A DNA stretch of 64,000 nucleotides from an uncultured Oscillospiraceae bacterium (lineage in GTDB: Bacteria; Bacillota; Clostridia; Oscillospirales; Oscillospiraceae). Positions within the stretch are counted from its first letter, which is position 1; each line of letters opens with the position of its first letter. Both the position numbers and the translations under genes were made by a program. The DNA lies in contig CANQXK010000005.1 of assembly GCA_947627715.1 (NCBI GenBank), forward strand, positions 45,177-109,176, in the 5' to 3' direction. Under the pieces are notes generated by a model. The model was given only the letters and a program-made list of their open reading frames with translations, made no database searches and was not told the DNA's origin. Of this stretch, positions 37,567-46,558 are shown in pieces.

Positions 37567-38088
37567 ATGCCAGGGATAGCCGCTTTGACGATCTTAATTC
37601 TTGTGGGAGTTTTTTCCGCCATCATCTACTGGGGGGCCTATGACCGCAAGGGCAAAACGGGCCGGGGGCAGTACGACGAGCGGCAGGTCGCGGCCCGGGG
37701 GAAGGCGTTCCAGTGGGGCTTTTGCGTGATGCTGGTGGTGGGCTTCGCCATCTTTCTGGCGGAGACCACTCTGGACCGGCCGGTGATGGCCGCCGGGGAG
37801 GCGCCGATTCTGATGATCTGCTGCGGCAGCACGGTCATGGCGGTCTATTGTATCGTGAAGGACGCCTTCGTCTCCATCAACGGCAGCAGGTGGGTCGTGC
37901 TTGTGAGCATGGGCTTCGTCAGCGTGAACCAGCTGATTCTCGGCTTTGAGCAGTTGGAGAAGGAGGGGGCCGTGGTGGACGGGATGCTTGGTTACTGCTG
38001 GGTCTTTTTCGGCTTTGCCCTTTTGGCCCTCAGCGTCTTTGTGAGTATGCTTGTGAAGCTGCTCTTAGAGCGGAGGCGCGGCGAATGA
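37567..38088 (+). CDS. Hypothetical membrane protein paired with an HTH regulator
   Basis: 173 residues with five hydrophobic segments (about 3-20, 52-70, 80-100, 108-125, 142-165). The loop RKGKTGRGQYDERQVAARGKA between segments 1 and 2 resembles the DExQ-type loop in small clostridial membrane proteins found beside XRE regulators. No enzymatic motif. GGGAGG lies eight bases before ATG. The stop overlaps the start of the regulator. Confidence 0.72.
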   Translation: MPGIAALTILILVGVFSAIIYWGAYDRKGKTGRGQYDERQVAARGKAFQWGFCVMLVVGFAIFLAETTLDRPVMAAGEAPILMICCGSTVMAVYCIVKDAFVSINGSRWVVLVSMGFVSVNQLILGFEQLEKEGAVVDGMLGYCWVFFGFALLALSVFVSMLVKLLLERRRGE

Positions 38089-38276
38089 AAAATCTCCGCC
38101 TCAAGGCCGCCCGCGCCGCCCTGGACCTCTCCCAACAGGCCCTGGCGGACAGGGTGGGCGTCTCCCGCCAGACCATCAACGCCATTGAAAACGGCGACTA
38201 CAACCCCACTGTCAACCTGTGTATCGCCATCTGCAAGGTCCTGGGCAAGACCCTGGACGACCTCTTCTGGAACTGA
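38085..38276 (+). CDS. Short XRE/Cro-type HTH regulator
   Basis: 63 residues, almost entirely the helix-turn-helix: LKAARAALDLSQQALADRVGVSRQTINAIENGDYNPT. No dimerisation or sensor domain. Coupled by ATGA to the membrane protein. This layout (membrane protein followed by a 60-70 residue regulator) is common in clostridia, where the regulator probably controls the operon. A terminator follows. Confidence 0.9.
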   Translation: MKNLRLKAARAALDLSQQALADRVGVSRQTINAIENGDYNPTVNLCIAICKVLGKTLDDLFWN

Positions 38277-38291
38277 GACTCCATGTATGTT

Positions 38292-38330
38292 CGCCCGCCC
38301 CGGCTGAAGCTCAGCCGGGGCGGGCGTTTT
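38292..38330 (+). terminator. Rho-independent terminator, possibly shared with ftsH
   Basis: CGCCCGCCCCGGCTGA and TCAGCCGGGGCGGGCG form a 16-bp stem with a three-base loop, followed by TTTT. It lies between convergent genes. Confidence 0.92.
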
Positions 38331-38358
38331 CATGCTTTGAATTTTGGGTCCTGCGGGA

Positions 38359-40368
38359 TCACTGCCCGTCGAAGGGGTTCTTCCACTCCCCGTCAGGGGC
38401 GCTCTTCTCCTCCATCTCCTGGCGCTTGGCGTCCTCCAGGGCCTCGGCGCGGATCTCCTGCATGATGGGGTTCTCCGGCTCCGGCTGTTCCTGCTGGTCC
38501 TGCTTCGGCTCCGCCTCCTCAGGGGAGGGGACCGTCCCATGCTCGATGAGGTACTTAAACTGGGCGCCGGTCATGGACTCATGCTCCAAAAGGTACTCGG
38601 CGGAGGCAATGACGATGTCCTTATGCTCGGTCAAAATCTCCTCGCACTTCTTGGCGGCCTCGTCGAAGAGGCGCTTGACCTCCTCATCGATCATCGCCGC
38701 CGTCTCCTCGGAGTAGGACTTGGTGGTGCCGAAGTCACGCCCGATGAAGATGGAGTGGTCGGAGCTGTCGTAGCTGATGGGTCCCAGCCGGTCGCTCATG
38801 CCGTAGCGGGTGACCATGCTGCGGGCGATGTTGGTGGCGGACTGGATGTCCCCGGACGCGCCGGTGGAGATGTCGTCCAGGAAGAGCTTCTCGGCCACGC
38901 GCCCGCCCAGGCTTATGACGATGTTCTCAAACATCTCGGAGCGCGACTTGTAGTTCTCCAGGTCCTCCTCCGGCCGGAAGAGCGTGTAGCCTCCCGCCTG
39001 GCCGCGTGGAACGATGGTGATATAGTGCACGGGGTCCGTGTGCTTGAGGAACATATCCGTGACCGCGTGGCCGGACTCGTGGTAGGCCGTGAGGACCCTG
39101 GCCTTGTCCGACATCTTCCGGGACTTCTTCTCCGGCCCCATCTGGACCTTCAAAATCGCCTCGTCCACGTCGGCCATGGTGATAAAGGGCCTGTTGCCAC
39201 GGGCGGCCAGCAGCGCCGCCTCGTTCATGACGTTCTCCAGGTCCGCGCCGGTGAAGCCGGGGGTGCCCCGTGCGATGCTGCCCAGGTCCACGTCGTCCCC
39301 CAGGGATTTTCCACGGGAGTGGATCTTCAAAATCGCCTCGCGTCCCTTCACGTCGGGGATGCCCACAAAGATCTGCCTGTCAAACCGTCCGGGCCGCAGG
39401 AGCGCCGAATCCAGGATGTCGGCGCGGTTGGTGGCCGCCATGACGATAACGCCCTCGTTGGTGTTGAAGCCGTCCATCTCCACCAAGAGCTGGTTCAGCG
39501 TCTGCTCGCGCTCGTCGTGGCCGCCGCCAAGCCCGGAGCCGCGCTGGCGGCCCACGGCGTCGATCTCGTCGATGAAGATGATGGCGGGGGAGAGCTTCTT
39601 GGCCTGTTCAAAGAGGTCGCGCACGCGGGAAGCGCCCACGCCCACGTAAAGCTCCACAAAGTCAGAGCCGGAGATGGACAAAAACTGCACGTTGGCCTCG
39701 CCGGCCACCGCCTTGGCAAGCAGCGTCTTACCTGTTCCCGGAGGTCCCACAAGCAGAACGCCCTTGGGGATCCTGGCGCCCAGCGCCGTATATTTATGCG
39801 GGTCCTTGAGGAAATCCACGATCTCCTCAAGCTCGGCCTTCTCCTCGTCCGCGCCCGCCACATCGGCGAAGGTCACCTTCTTCTTGTCGTCGGAGGCGAG
39901 CCTTGTCCTGGCGTGGCCGAAGCGTCCCGCGCCGTTGGCGCCGCCTCCGCCCGCGCCCATGCGGTTCATCATCACGTACCACACGATCACCATGACGATC
40001 ATGATGATGACGTAGGGGATGATGGTCACCCACCAGGGCGTCTCATAGACAGGCTCCAGGTTGAACTGCAAGATCCCCCTGGCCTCCTGGTCGCGGATGA
40101 TCTCCCCTAAGTCGTCCCAGAAGATGGAGACGCTCATGAGCTTGTGGAAGACCCGCTTGCCGGTGATGTCGTCCATGGAGCTGCGCAGGTCCATGTAGAC
40201 AACGCCGTCCTCAATGGTGAAGTACTGGATGTTCTCATTCTGGAACTGGTCGCGCATCTGCCAATACTCGATGCCGGTGGAGCTGTCGCCGGGCCTGCTG
40301 AGAAGATAGATGGCCGCCACAAGGATGATGATAATGAATATATAGAACCCAATATCCGGGCGGCGCAC
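38359..40368 (-). CDS. ftsH: ATP-dependent zinc metalloprotease FtsH
   Basis: 669 residues from the GTG. Membrane segment 1 (about 7-24), an extracytoplasmic domain, segment 2 (about 113-134), then AAA (GPPGTGKT 208-215, [12 protein letters not shown] region [12 protein letters not shown]) and the M41 protease with HESGH (430-434). The acidic, proline-rich tail ([13 protein letters not shown]) is variable in the family. The GTG lacks a ribosome site; an in-frame CTG at 40380 would add four residues giving an LNRK start and lies nearer AGGAAAG. Last gene of the tilS-hpt-ftsH end of the operon, 114 bases after hpt. Confidence 0.96.
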   Translation of the reverse strand: MRRPDIGFYIFIIIILVAAIYLLSRPGDSSTGIEYWQMRDQFQNENIQYFTIEDGVVYMDLRSSMDDITGKRVFHKLMSVSIFWDDLGEIIRDQEARGILQFNLEPVYETPWWVTIIPYVIIMIVMVIVWYVMMNRMGAGGGGANGAGRFGHARTRLASDDKKKVTFADVAGADEEKAELEEIVDFLKDPHKYTALGARIPKGVLLVGPPGTGKTLLAKAVAGEANVQFLSISGSDFVELYVGVGASRVRDLFEQAKKLSPAIIFIDEIDAVGRQRGSGLGGGHDEREQTLNQLLVEMDGFNTNEGVIVMAATNRADILDSALLRPGRFDRQIFVGIPDVKGREAILKIHSRGKSLGDDVDLGSIARGTPGFTGADLENVMNEAALLAARGNRPFITMADVDEAILKVQMGPEKKSRKMSDKARVLTAYHESGHAVTDMFLKHTDPVHYITIVPRGQAGGYTLFRPEEDLENYKSRSEMFENIVISLGGRVAEKLFLDDISTGASGDIQSATNIARSMVTRYGMSDRLGPISYDSSDHSIFIGRDFGTTKSYSEETAAMIDEEVKRLFDEAAKKCEEILTEHKDIVIASAEYLLEHESMTGAQFKYLIEHGTVPSPEEAEPKQDQQEQPEPENPIMQEIRAEALEDAKRQEMEEKSAPDGEWKNPFDGQ

Positions 40369-40482
40369 TTTTCTGTTCAGATGAATCAGCTTCTTTCCTG
40401 TGGGATTTGCCGGGGTGGGCGGGCAGCGACGGCCCGCGGGGCCTGCCCCGTCCCGCCGGTAAGGGGAGGGGGCAGGCGTATA

Positions 40483-41022
40483 TCAGGCGTAAATTTCGGA
40501 CTTCAACACGCCTATGTACGGAAGATTGCGGTAGCGCTCGGCGTAGTCCAGGCCGTAGCCCACGATGAAGGCGTCCGGGCACTCAAAGCCCACGTAGTCG
40601 GCGTTGATGTCGGCCTTCCGCCTAGCGGGCTTGTCAAGCAGGGTGCAGATCTTGACGGAGGCGGGCTTCCTGGCCTCGATGTACTTCTTGAGGTAGGAGA
40701 GGGTCACGCCGGAGTCCAAAATATCCTCAATGAGAATAATATGCCGCCCCTCCACGTTGTAGGTGAGGTCCTTGTTGATCTTCACCGCCCCCGTGGTGGT
40801 GGTGCCGGACCCGTAGGAGGACACGGCCATAAAGTCGATGTCGCAGTAGAGGTCCACCGCCCGCATAAGGTCGGCCATAAACACAAAGGACCCCTTCAGG
40901 ACTCCCACGAAAAGGGGGTCCTTGCCCTGGTAGTCGCGGGTGATGGCCTCTCCCAGCTCCCGGACCCTGGCCTGAAGCTCCTCGCCTGAGAAGAACATTC
41001 TGTCAATATCTTTTTCCAGCAT
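40483..41022 (-). CDS. hpt: Hypoxanthine phosphoribosyltransferase
   Basis: 179 residues. PRPP loop [13 protein letters not shown], the [14 protein letters not shown] segment and [27 protein letters not shown] are diagnostic. Salvages hypoxanthine/guanine to IMP/GMP. Two bases after the tilS stop; the tilS-hpt-ftsH order is classic for Firmicutes. Confidence 0.97.
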   Translation of the reverse strand: MLEKDIDRMFFSGEELQARVRELGEAITRDYQGKDPLFVGVLKGSFVFMADLMRAVDLYCDIDFMAVSSYGSGTTTTGAVKINKDLTYNVEGRHIILIEDILDSGVTLSYLKKYIEARKPASVKICTLLDKPARRKADINADYVGFECPDAFIVGYGLDYAERYRNLPYIGVLKSEIYA

Positions 41023-41024
41023 AG

Positions 41025-42347
41025 CTATTCCTCCGCTTTTTCTGTTTTGAGCAGGACAGCCGGCTCCCCTCCCGCCGGGAGGGAATCCACGCTCTGCCCC
41101 AGCCCGTAGACGGCCAACACCTCATCCCCGGAGACGAACACCGGGAGACGGTTCCTGGTGGAGGCCGGTATTTTCCTGTCGATCATCAGCTTCTTCACGG
41201 ATCTGGACCCGCCGGGAAGCCTCAGCACGTCCCCCGTCCTGCGGGGGCGGACATAAATCCCAGCTTTGATTTTATCCCTTTTTATCGGGAAATTCGTTAA
41301 GGAATTGTAAATCCCGCCCGGCTCATAGGGCACGCACTCAATTTTCAGGCGTATATCCTCTATTATAACAGGTCTGTCAAGGGGGATCTCCGTCTCCTCA
41401 AACGTATCACCATCAGCGGGGGCTGCCGTGAGTACGTCGTACTCCCGCCGCACGGTAAGGCCGGGGAGGCTCACCTTATCGGACGGCCCGCCATCTCTTG
41501 CCAGGGCCAGCACCGCCTCCACGTGGGCGCTCCCCAGCTTCTCCCCAAAGAGCGCCCGCACGGCCCTGGAGGCCACGGGAGCGGGGAGGGCCGAGAGCTT
41601 CCCGGCGCTGACGGACAGCCCGGTGGCGTTCTCCCGGAGGAACTGCGCGGCCTGGGCCGCCAGATACGCCTCGTCCTGCCGCAAAAGCCGCGTCATGCCC
41701 GTGACGTTCAGGGAGGGATTCAACGCCTTCAGCGCCGGGATCACGGTGTGCCGCAGTCTGTTTCTCACAAATTCGTCGCTTTCGTTGGAGGAGTCCTCCC
41801 GGTGGGGAACGCCGTTTTCCCGGCAGTAGGCCTCGATCTCCTCGCGGGTGACGCACAAAAGCGGCCGGATGATCCGCCCGGAGACAGGGGGGATGCCCCC
41901 CAGCCCCCGCAGGCCCGTCCCACGGACGATGCGCATGAGGACGGTCTCTAAATTGTCCCCGGCGTTGTGGGCGGTGGCGATCCGGACGTTCCCCAGCGTG
42001 TCCGCCACCTCATGGAAAAAGCCGTAGCGCAGCTCCCTGGCCGTCTCCTCGATGCCGCGCCCCCGCCGCCGGGCCTCCAAGGCCACGTCGCCGGAGCCGG
42101 TGTAGAGGGGGATGCCCCGCTCCCGGCACCATGCGCCCACGAACGCCTCATCCCCGTCGGACTCCGCGCCCCGCAGTCTGTGGTTGAAGTGGGCGGCGCT
42201 GAGGGTGAAGCCGCCCCTGTCCCGCAGACGCTCCAGCACGGACAGCATACACATGGAATCCACCCCGCCGGAGACGCAGGCCAGAACGTGCGCCCCTGGG
42301 GGGATCAGCCCGTATTGTAGACAGAAATCCTCGATTTGATCCAGCAT
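41025..42347 (-). CDS. tilS: tRNA(Ile)-lysidine synthetase
   Basis: 440 residues. The PP-loop motif [13 protein letters not shown] at about residue 27, [41 protein letters not shown] and the [13 protein letters not shown] region match TilS; the C-terminal domain ([25 protein letters not shown]) is the substrate-binding TilS_C. Makes lysidine at position 34 of the AUA-reading tRNA-Ile, an essential step. The ATG is 14 bases past the dnaB stop; the only GAGGA is inside the end of dnaB. A GTG start 33 bases upstream would overlap dnaB. Confidence 0.93.
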   Translation of the reverse strand: MLDQIEDFCLQYGLIPPGAHVLACVSGGVDSMCMLSVLERLRDRGGFTLSAAHFNHRLRGAESDGDEAFVGAWCRERGIPLYTGSGDVALEARRRGRGIEETARELRYGFFHEVADTLGNVRIATAHNAGDNLETVLMRIVRGTGLRGLGGIPPVSGRIIRPLLCVTREEIEAYCRENGVPHREDSSNESDEFVRNRLRHTVIPALKALNPSLNVTGMTRLLRQDEAYLAAQAAQFLRENATGLSVSAGKLSALPAPVASRAVRALFGEKLGSAHVEAVLALARDGGPSDKVSLPGLTVRREYDVLTAAPADGDTFEETEIPLDRPVIIEDIRLKIECVPYEPGGIYNSLTNFPIKRDKIKAGIYVRPRRTGDVLRLPGGSRSVKKLMIDRKIPASTRNRLPVFVSGDEVLAVYGLGQSVDSLPAGGEPAVLLKTEKAEE

Positions 42348-42361
42348 ACGAAAACCCGTTG

Positions 42362-43702
42362 TCAATCCTCGTGCCGCCACTCAAGGGAGGAGAAGGTGGT
42401 GTACTCCGGCGTCCACCGAAGCTCCACGGTGCCCGTCTCGCCGCGGCGGTTTTTCAGAATGATGCACTCGGCCACGTTGGGCCGCTCAGTCTGCTTGTTG
42501 TAGTAGTCGTCCCGATAGAGGGCCAGGACGATGTCCGCGTCCTGCTCGATGGCCCCGGACTCACGAAGATCGGAGAGCATGGGCCGCTTGTCCTGGCGGC
42601 CTTCGTTGGCGCGGGAGAGCTGGGAGGCGCAGATAATGGGGACGTTCAGGTCCTTGGCCATGATCTTCATCATGCGGCTGATCTCCGACACGATGGTCTG
42701 CCTGTTCTCGTTGGCCCGGTTGTTCCCTCCGGCGGAGGTCATCAGCTGGAGGTAGTCGATGATCACAAGCCCTAAGTTGTCCACCCGCCTGCAGGCGGCG
42801 GAGATGTCCGCCACGGTGAGAGTGGGGTTCTCGTCGATGAAAATGTTCATGTCACTGATGGACACGCAGCTCGCCACCACCTTCTCCCACTCCTCGGAGG
42901 AGAGCTGCCCCGTCTGGAGCTTCTTCAGCTCCACCTGGGACTCCATAGCCAGAAGGTTCCGGCACAGCTGGGCGCGGCTCATCTCCAGAGAGAAGATGGC
43001 GATGGAGACGGGGGACTGGTGAGCGACGTTCAGGGCGATGTTCAGGGCGATGCTGGTTTTCCCCATGCCGGGCCTGGCGGCCACCAAGATGAGGTCCGAG
43101 CGGTTGAGGCCCATCATGGCCCGGTCGAGGTCGGCAAGCCCGGTGGAAAGCCCCGGGATCTGCTGGCCGCTTTTGGCCGCCTCGGCCAGGGAGGAGTACA
43201 CCGACCCCATGACCTCGGAGACCTTTTTAAGGCCCGCGTTTTCCCGCCCCTGCCGGATGTCGTAGATCTTCTGCTCGGCAAGCTGAAGGATGTCGTCCGC
43301 CTCACCCTGGGCCTCCATGGCGGCGGCGTTGATGTCGGTGCCCGCCAGGGCAAGCCGGCGCAAAAGCGCCTGGTCCTTGACGATGTTGGCGTATTTGAGG
43401 TAGTTTTTCGCCGTGGGCGTCAGCTCTAAAATTTTGAAGATGTAGTCCCGCGTCTCGTCGGAGTATTTGCCCCGCTTCCGAAGCTCGTCGGTGAGCGTCA
43501 CCGCGTCCACGGTTTTGGAGTAAATGAACATGGAGTAGATGGCCTCGTAGAGGTCCCGGTTCAGCTCGAAGTAAAAATCCTCCGGCTTCAGGACCCGGAC
43601 CACCTCAGGGATGCACCGGGAATCAAACAGCATCGACCCCAGCACCGACTGCTCCGCGTCGGCATTGTGGGGAAGCTGTGTGAAATTCAATAGCTCCGGC
43701 AT
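42362..43702 (-). CDS. dnaB: Replicative DNA helicase DnaB/DnaC
   Basis: 446 residues. N-terminal helical domain (LPHNADAEQSVLGSMLFD) and RecA-like C-terminal domain with Walker A AARPGMGKTS, SLEMSRAQL, the H3/H4 region VIIDYLQLM, and the C-terminal KNRRGETGTVEL. Hexameric helicase at the fork. Follows rplI by 45 bases on the minus strand, the usual Firmicute order. Confidence 0.97.
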   Translation of the reverse strand: MPELLNFTQLPHNADAEQSVLGSMLFDSRCIPEVVRVLKPEDFYFELNRDLYEAIYSMFIYSKTVDAVTLTDELRKRGKYSDETRDYIFKILELTPTAKNYLKYANIVKDQALLRRLALAGTDINAAAMEAQGEADDILQLAEQKIYDIRQGRENAGLKKVSEVMGSVYSSLAEAAKSGQQIPGLSTGLADLDRAMMGLNRSDLILVAARPGMGKTSIALNIALNVAHQSPVSIAIFSLEMSRAQLCRNLLAMESQVELKKLQTGQLSSEEWEKVVASCVSISDMNIFIDENPTLTVADISAACRRVDNLGLVIIDYLQLMTSAGGNNRANENRQTIVSEISRMMKIMAKDLNVPIICASQLSRANEGRQDKRPMLSDLRESGAIEQDADIVLALYRDDYYNKQTERPNVAECIILKNRRGETGTVELRWTPEYTTFSSLEWRHED

Positions 43703-43747
43703 AGGTTGTCCCTCCTGCGGCGCTCACCTCGATATGAGCGTATCTCT

Positions 43748-44197
43748 TTATTTCGCCTCGGTGATGAGAAGGTGTACGGTCCCGTTGATCTCGTAGCCGA
43801 ACTTGCACTTGACCTCGTAGGAGCCGTAGGCTTTGATAGGCTCGGCGATGATGATGCGGCTCTTCTCGATGTCGATGCCGAACTGCTCCTTCAAAGCGTC
43901 GGAGACGTCCTTGTTGGTGACGGACCCGAAGAGCCTGCCGCCCTCACCGGCCTTGGCGGAGATCTTCACCACCAGGGACTCAAGCCGCTTGGCGTTCTCC
44001 GTGGCCCTGGCCTTCTCCTCCTCGATCTGGCGGAGCCGCGCCTTCTCCTTGAGCTTCATGGTGTTCACGGCGTCCGCCGTGGCGGGGACGGCCAGCTTGC
44101 GAGGGAAGAGGTAGTTGCGGGCGTACCCGTCGGAGACCTCCACCATCTGGCCCTTCTTTCCGTGGTCGCGGACGTCCTGCTGTAAAATGACTTTCAT
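43748..44197 (-). CDS. rplI: Ribosomal protein bL9
   Basis: 149 residues: KVILQQDVRDHGKKGQ...DGYARNYLFPRKLA, a long connecting helix, and the C-terminal GRLFGSVTNKDVSDAL domain. Large-subunit protein. Lies between gdpP and dnaB, 26 bases after gdpP. Confidence 0.97.
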   Translation of the reverse strand: MKVILQQDVRDHGKKGQMVEVSDGYARNYLFPRKLAVPATADAVNTMKLKEKARLRQIEEEKARATENAKRLESLVVKISAKAGEGGRLFGSVTNKDVSDALKEQFGIDIEKSRIIIAEPIKAYGSYEVKCKFGYEINGTVHLLITEAK

Positions 44198-44223
44198 ATC
44201 GGTATTTCCTTCCTGATTTGAAT

Positions 44224-46239
44224 TTATTCGTCTGATATGGAGTAGTCCTCAAGGTATTTGTCGATTTCCGACAAAAGCGCCTCCAGCACCTCCCGCATGG
44301 TCCTGCCGCCGATCTGCGCCCCGGCGGTGGACTTGTTGCCGCCGCCGCCCAGCCGCTCCACAATGACCTGGACGTTGATGTCCCCCAAAGAGCGGGCGGA
44401 TATGTTGATCTTCTCGTCCAGCGGGAAGAGCACAAAGGACGCCTGGATGCCGGAGATGTTCAAAAGCTCGTCCGCCGCCTGGGCCGCCGTCACCTTGCTG
44501 TCCACGTTCTCCGCGGCGGCAATGGCGATGCCGGCCTTGTAGATCCTGGCCTTCTGGACGATGGCGTACTTGGCGATGGCGGATTTAAGGTCGGACTGGA
44601 GCAGGTGCTTCACGTCGGAGGTGTCCGCCCCCGCCCGGCGCAGGAACGCCGCCGCGTCAAAGGTGCGCCCGCCTGTGCGCAGAGTGAAGTTCTTGGTGTC
44701 CAGCACGATCCCCGCCAAAAGCGCCTCGGCCTCCACCCGGAGGATGTCGGACTGCTCCACCATGTACTGCAAAAGCTCCGTGACCAGCTCCGACGCCGAG
44801 GAGGCGTAAGGCTCGTGGAAGGAGAGGGCGACGTTCTGGATGTAGTCCGCGGCCCGCCTGTGGTGGTCGATGATGGCCACCCGGTTGCACGACTGGAGCA
44901 GGGATCCCGACTCCACCTGGTCGGGCCGGTTGGTGTCCACGATGATGAGAAGCGTGGAGCCGTCCATGCTGAGAAGCGCCTCCTGGGGGTTGACGAAAAC
45001 ATCCTTATATTCCTGGAGGGTCAGCACCTTGTCGATGAGCTGCTGGCTCACCTGGGTGTCCATGTCAATGACGATCTTCGCCGCCTTGCCCAGGCTCCTG
45101 GCCGCACAGCACAGGCCCACGGCGCTGCCCACGGAGTCAAGATCGGCGTACTTGTGGCCCATAATGTAAATTTGGGAGGCCGAGCGCATCAGCTCGGAGA
45201 GGGAGTTTGCCATGACGCGGGACTTGACCTTGGTGCGCTTCTCCGCCTGGCTCGTCTTGCCGCCGTAGAACTCAAAGTTGAAGCGGTTCTTGATCACCGC
45301 CTGGTCCCCGCCGCGGGACAGGCTCATCTCCAGCGCCAGGGAGGCGAACTGGTAATTTTCCTCAAGGCTCTTCCCGTCCAGCCCCACGCCGATGCTGATG
45401 GTGGGGTGCATCCCCTTGGGGGTGGACAGCTCCCGGATGGAGTCCAAAATGGAGAACTTGGCATCCACATAGGACTGTAAATACCGCTCCTCAAAGATGA
45501 AGATGTACTTGTCCCTGTCGGGCCTTGTGAGATAGCCGCACTTGTCCCGCACCCACTCGGTGAGCTTGTCGTCCACCGAGGACATGAGCATGGACTTGTC
45601 CTTCTCGCTCATCCCGGAGGTAAGCTCGTCGTAGTTGTCCAGCATGATGATGGCGAATACCGGCCTTGTGCTCACAAATTCCTCGCGGATCCGGGAGTAC
45701 TCCGTCTCGTCCACCCAGTAGGTGGTGGCGACAAAGTTCTTGATCCCCGGCGCGTCCGACCCGCGCACTAAGTTGCCAAAGACCCGGTAGCGCCTGTCTC
45801 CCACGGGCACAAGCTCCGGGTACTCGTTTTTCCCCTCCATGAGCCAGCGGGCGGAAAAGCCGGGCACGATGGAGGAGATGGTGATGGCCAGAAGCCGCTC
45901 CCGTTCCCCGGCCAGGGCGAGAAACTGTTCGTTGGCGTAGATGATCTCGTTTTCCTCCAAGGTAAAGGCGACCATGGGGAAGGGGAAATTCTGGAGCGTG
46001 TTCTTGGTGGCGCTGTCGATATTTGCCGTGACGGACTCGATGTACCCCAGCATCTCCCGGCTCCTCCTGCGGGAGGTGACCCTGGTGTAGATGAGGAGGA
46101 TGACGATGACGGCGGCCTCCGCGATGGAGAGCGGAAGGCTGTACTCGCCGAAGAAGAAGGTGGCAATGGCAAAGAGCACCAGCGTCCCCACGAAAAGATG
46201 GATGTTGGAGCTGAGAAGGCTTTTTATTTTTCTGTTCAT
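44224..46239 (-). CDS. gdpP: Cyclic-di-AMP phosphodiesterase GdpP (YybT) with altered DHHA1 motif
   Basis: 671 residues. Two N-terminal membrane segments (about 13-30 and 38-52), a PAS domain (about 70-155), a degenerate GGDEF domain with SRGGD in place of the catalytic motif, then DHH (GHKYADLDSVGSA, DTNRPDQ, IIDHHRRA) and DHHA1. The DHHA1 glycine motif is LGGGGNKSTAG; the usual residue after GGGG is histidine, here asparagine. GdpP hydrolyses c-di-AMP and links membrane/haem signals to osmotic and wall control. ATG follows AAGGAGG, with a good promoter upstream. First gene of the gdpP-rplI-dnaB-tilS-hpt-ftsH unit. Confidence 0.94.
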   Translation of the reverse strand: MNRKIKSLLSSNIHLFVGTLVLFAIATFFFGEYSLPLSIAEAAVIVILLIYTRVTSRRRSREMLGYIESVTANIDSATKNTLQNFPFPMVAFTLEENEIIYANEQFLALAGERERLLAITISSIVPGFSARWLMEGKNEYPELVPVGDRRYRVFGNLVRGSDAPGIKNFVATTYWVDETEYSRIREEFVSTRPVFAIIMLDNYDELTSGMSEKDKSMLMSSVDDKLTEWVRDKCGYLTRPDRDKYIFIFEERYLQSYVDAKFSILDSIRELSTPKGMHPTISIGVGLDGKSLEENYQFASLALEMSLSRGGDQAVIKNRFNFEFYGGKTSQAEKRTKVKSRVMANSLSELMRSASQIYIMGHKYADLDSVGSAVGLCCAARSLGKAAKIVIDMDTQVSQQLIDKVLTLQEYKDVFVNPQEALLSMDGSTLLIIVDTNRPDQVESGSLLQSCNRVAIIDHHRRAADYIQNVALSFHEPYASSASELVTELLQYMVEQSDILRVEAEALLAGIVLDTKNFTLRTGGRTFDAAAFLRRAGADTSDVKHLLQSDLKSAIAKYAIVQKARIYKAGIAIAAAENVDSKVTAAQAADELLNISGIQASFVLFPLDEKINISARSLGDINVQVIVERLGGGGNKSTAGAQIGGRTMREVLEALLSEIDKYLEDYSISDE

Positions 46240-46280
46240 TCCGCGCCTCCTTTTCAGGGTGTCTGAGCATATACAGTCTC

Positions 46281-46309
46281 ATTATACCAAATCTCGCGGT
46301 CATTAACAA
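46281..46309 (-). promoter_or_regulatory. Sigma-A promoter for the gdpP operon
   Basis: Minus strand TTGTTA (46304-46309), 17 bases, TATAAT (46281-46286) with TGG before the -10 box. Confidence 0.75.
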
Positions 46310-46350
46310 TAGCAAATATGCAAATAATTTTTCTTCCCGGAAAAGCTATC

Positions 46351-46527
46351 AAGGTGACGGGAGCCGAACCCGCGCCGGTTTCTGACGGCGAATTTGCGTC
46401 CATGCGGCGTCAAAGCCCTTGACAATACACAAAGTATTCTCTGCGGGCTTTTCCTTGCCTGGGCACAAATCCGCTCGCCAGAAACTGCTTCGCACTCCAC
46501 GCGGAGCAGTTCAACTCCCGTCACCTT
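46351..46527. repeat. 177-base inverted-repeat element with nested stems (candidate structured RNA or mobile palindrome)
   Basis: Outer 13-bp perfect stem AAGGTGACGGGAG (46351-46363) / CTCCCGTCACCTT (46515-46527). Inside, GAAC/GTTC, GTTTCTG/CAGAAAC with GGCG/CGCC and ATTTG/CAAAT, AAAGCCC/GGGCTTT, AATAC/GTATT and ACTGCT/AGCAGT can all pair in nested or branched order. On both strands the outer arm reads GTTC.GCTCCCGTCACC or GTTCAACTCCCGTCACC, like the T arm and acceptor end of a tRNA, but no full tRNA can be drawn. It fills most of the 319-base gap between gdpP and the next gene. No T tract and no own promoter were found. Confidence 0.6.
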
Positions 46528-46558
46528 AAAAGGAAAAAAGAGAACAGGGGAGAAAGAT

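Noticed and set aside
46410..46445. Internal TTGACA/TATTCT as promoter in the inverted-repeat element
   Set aside because: The spacing is about 11 bases, too short for sigma-A.
46351..46527. tRNA or tmRNA gene
   Set aside because: T-arm-like ends occur on both strands but there is no D arm, anticodon arm or CCA, and no tmRNA tag reading frame.
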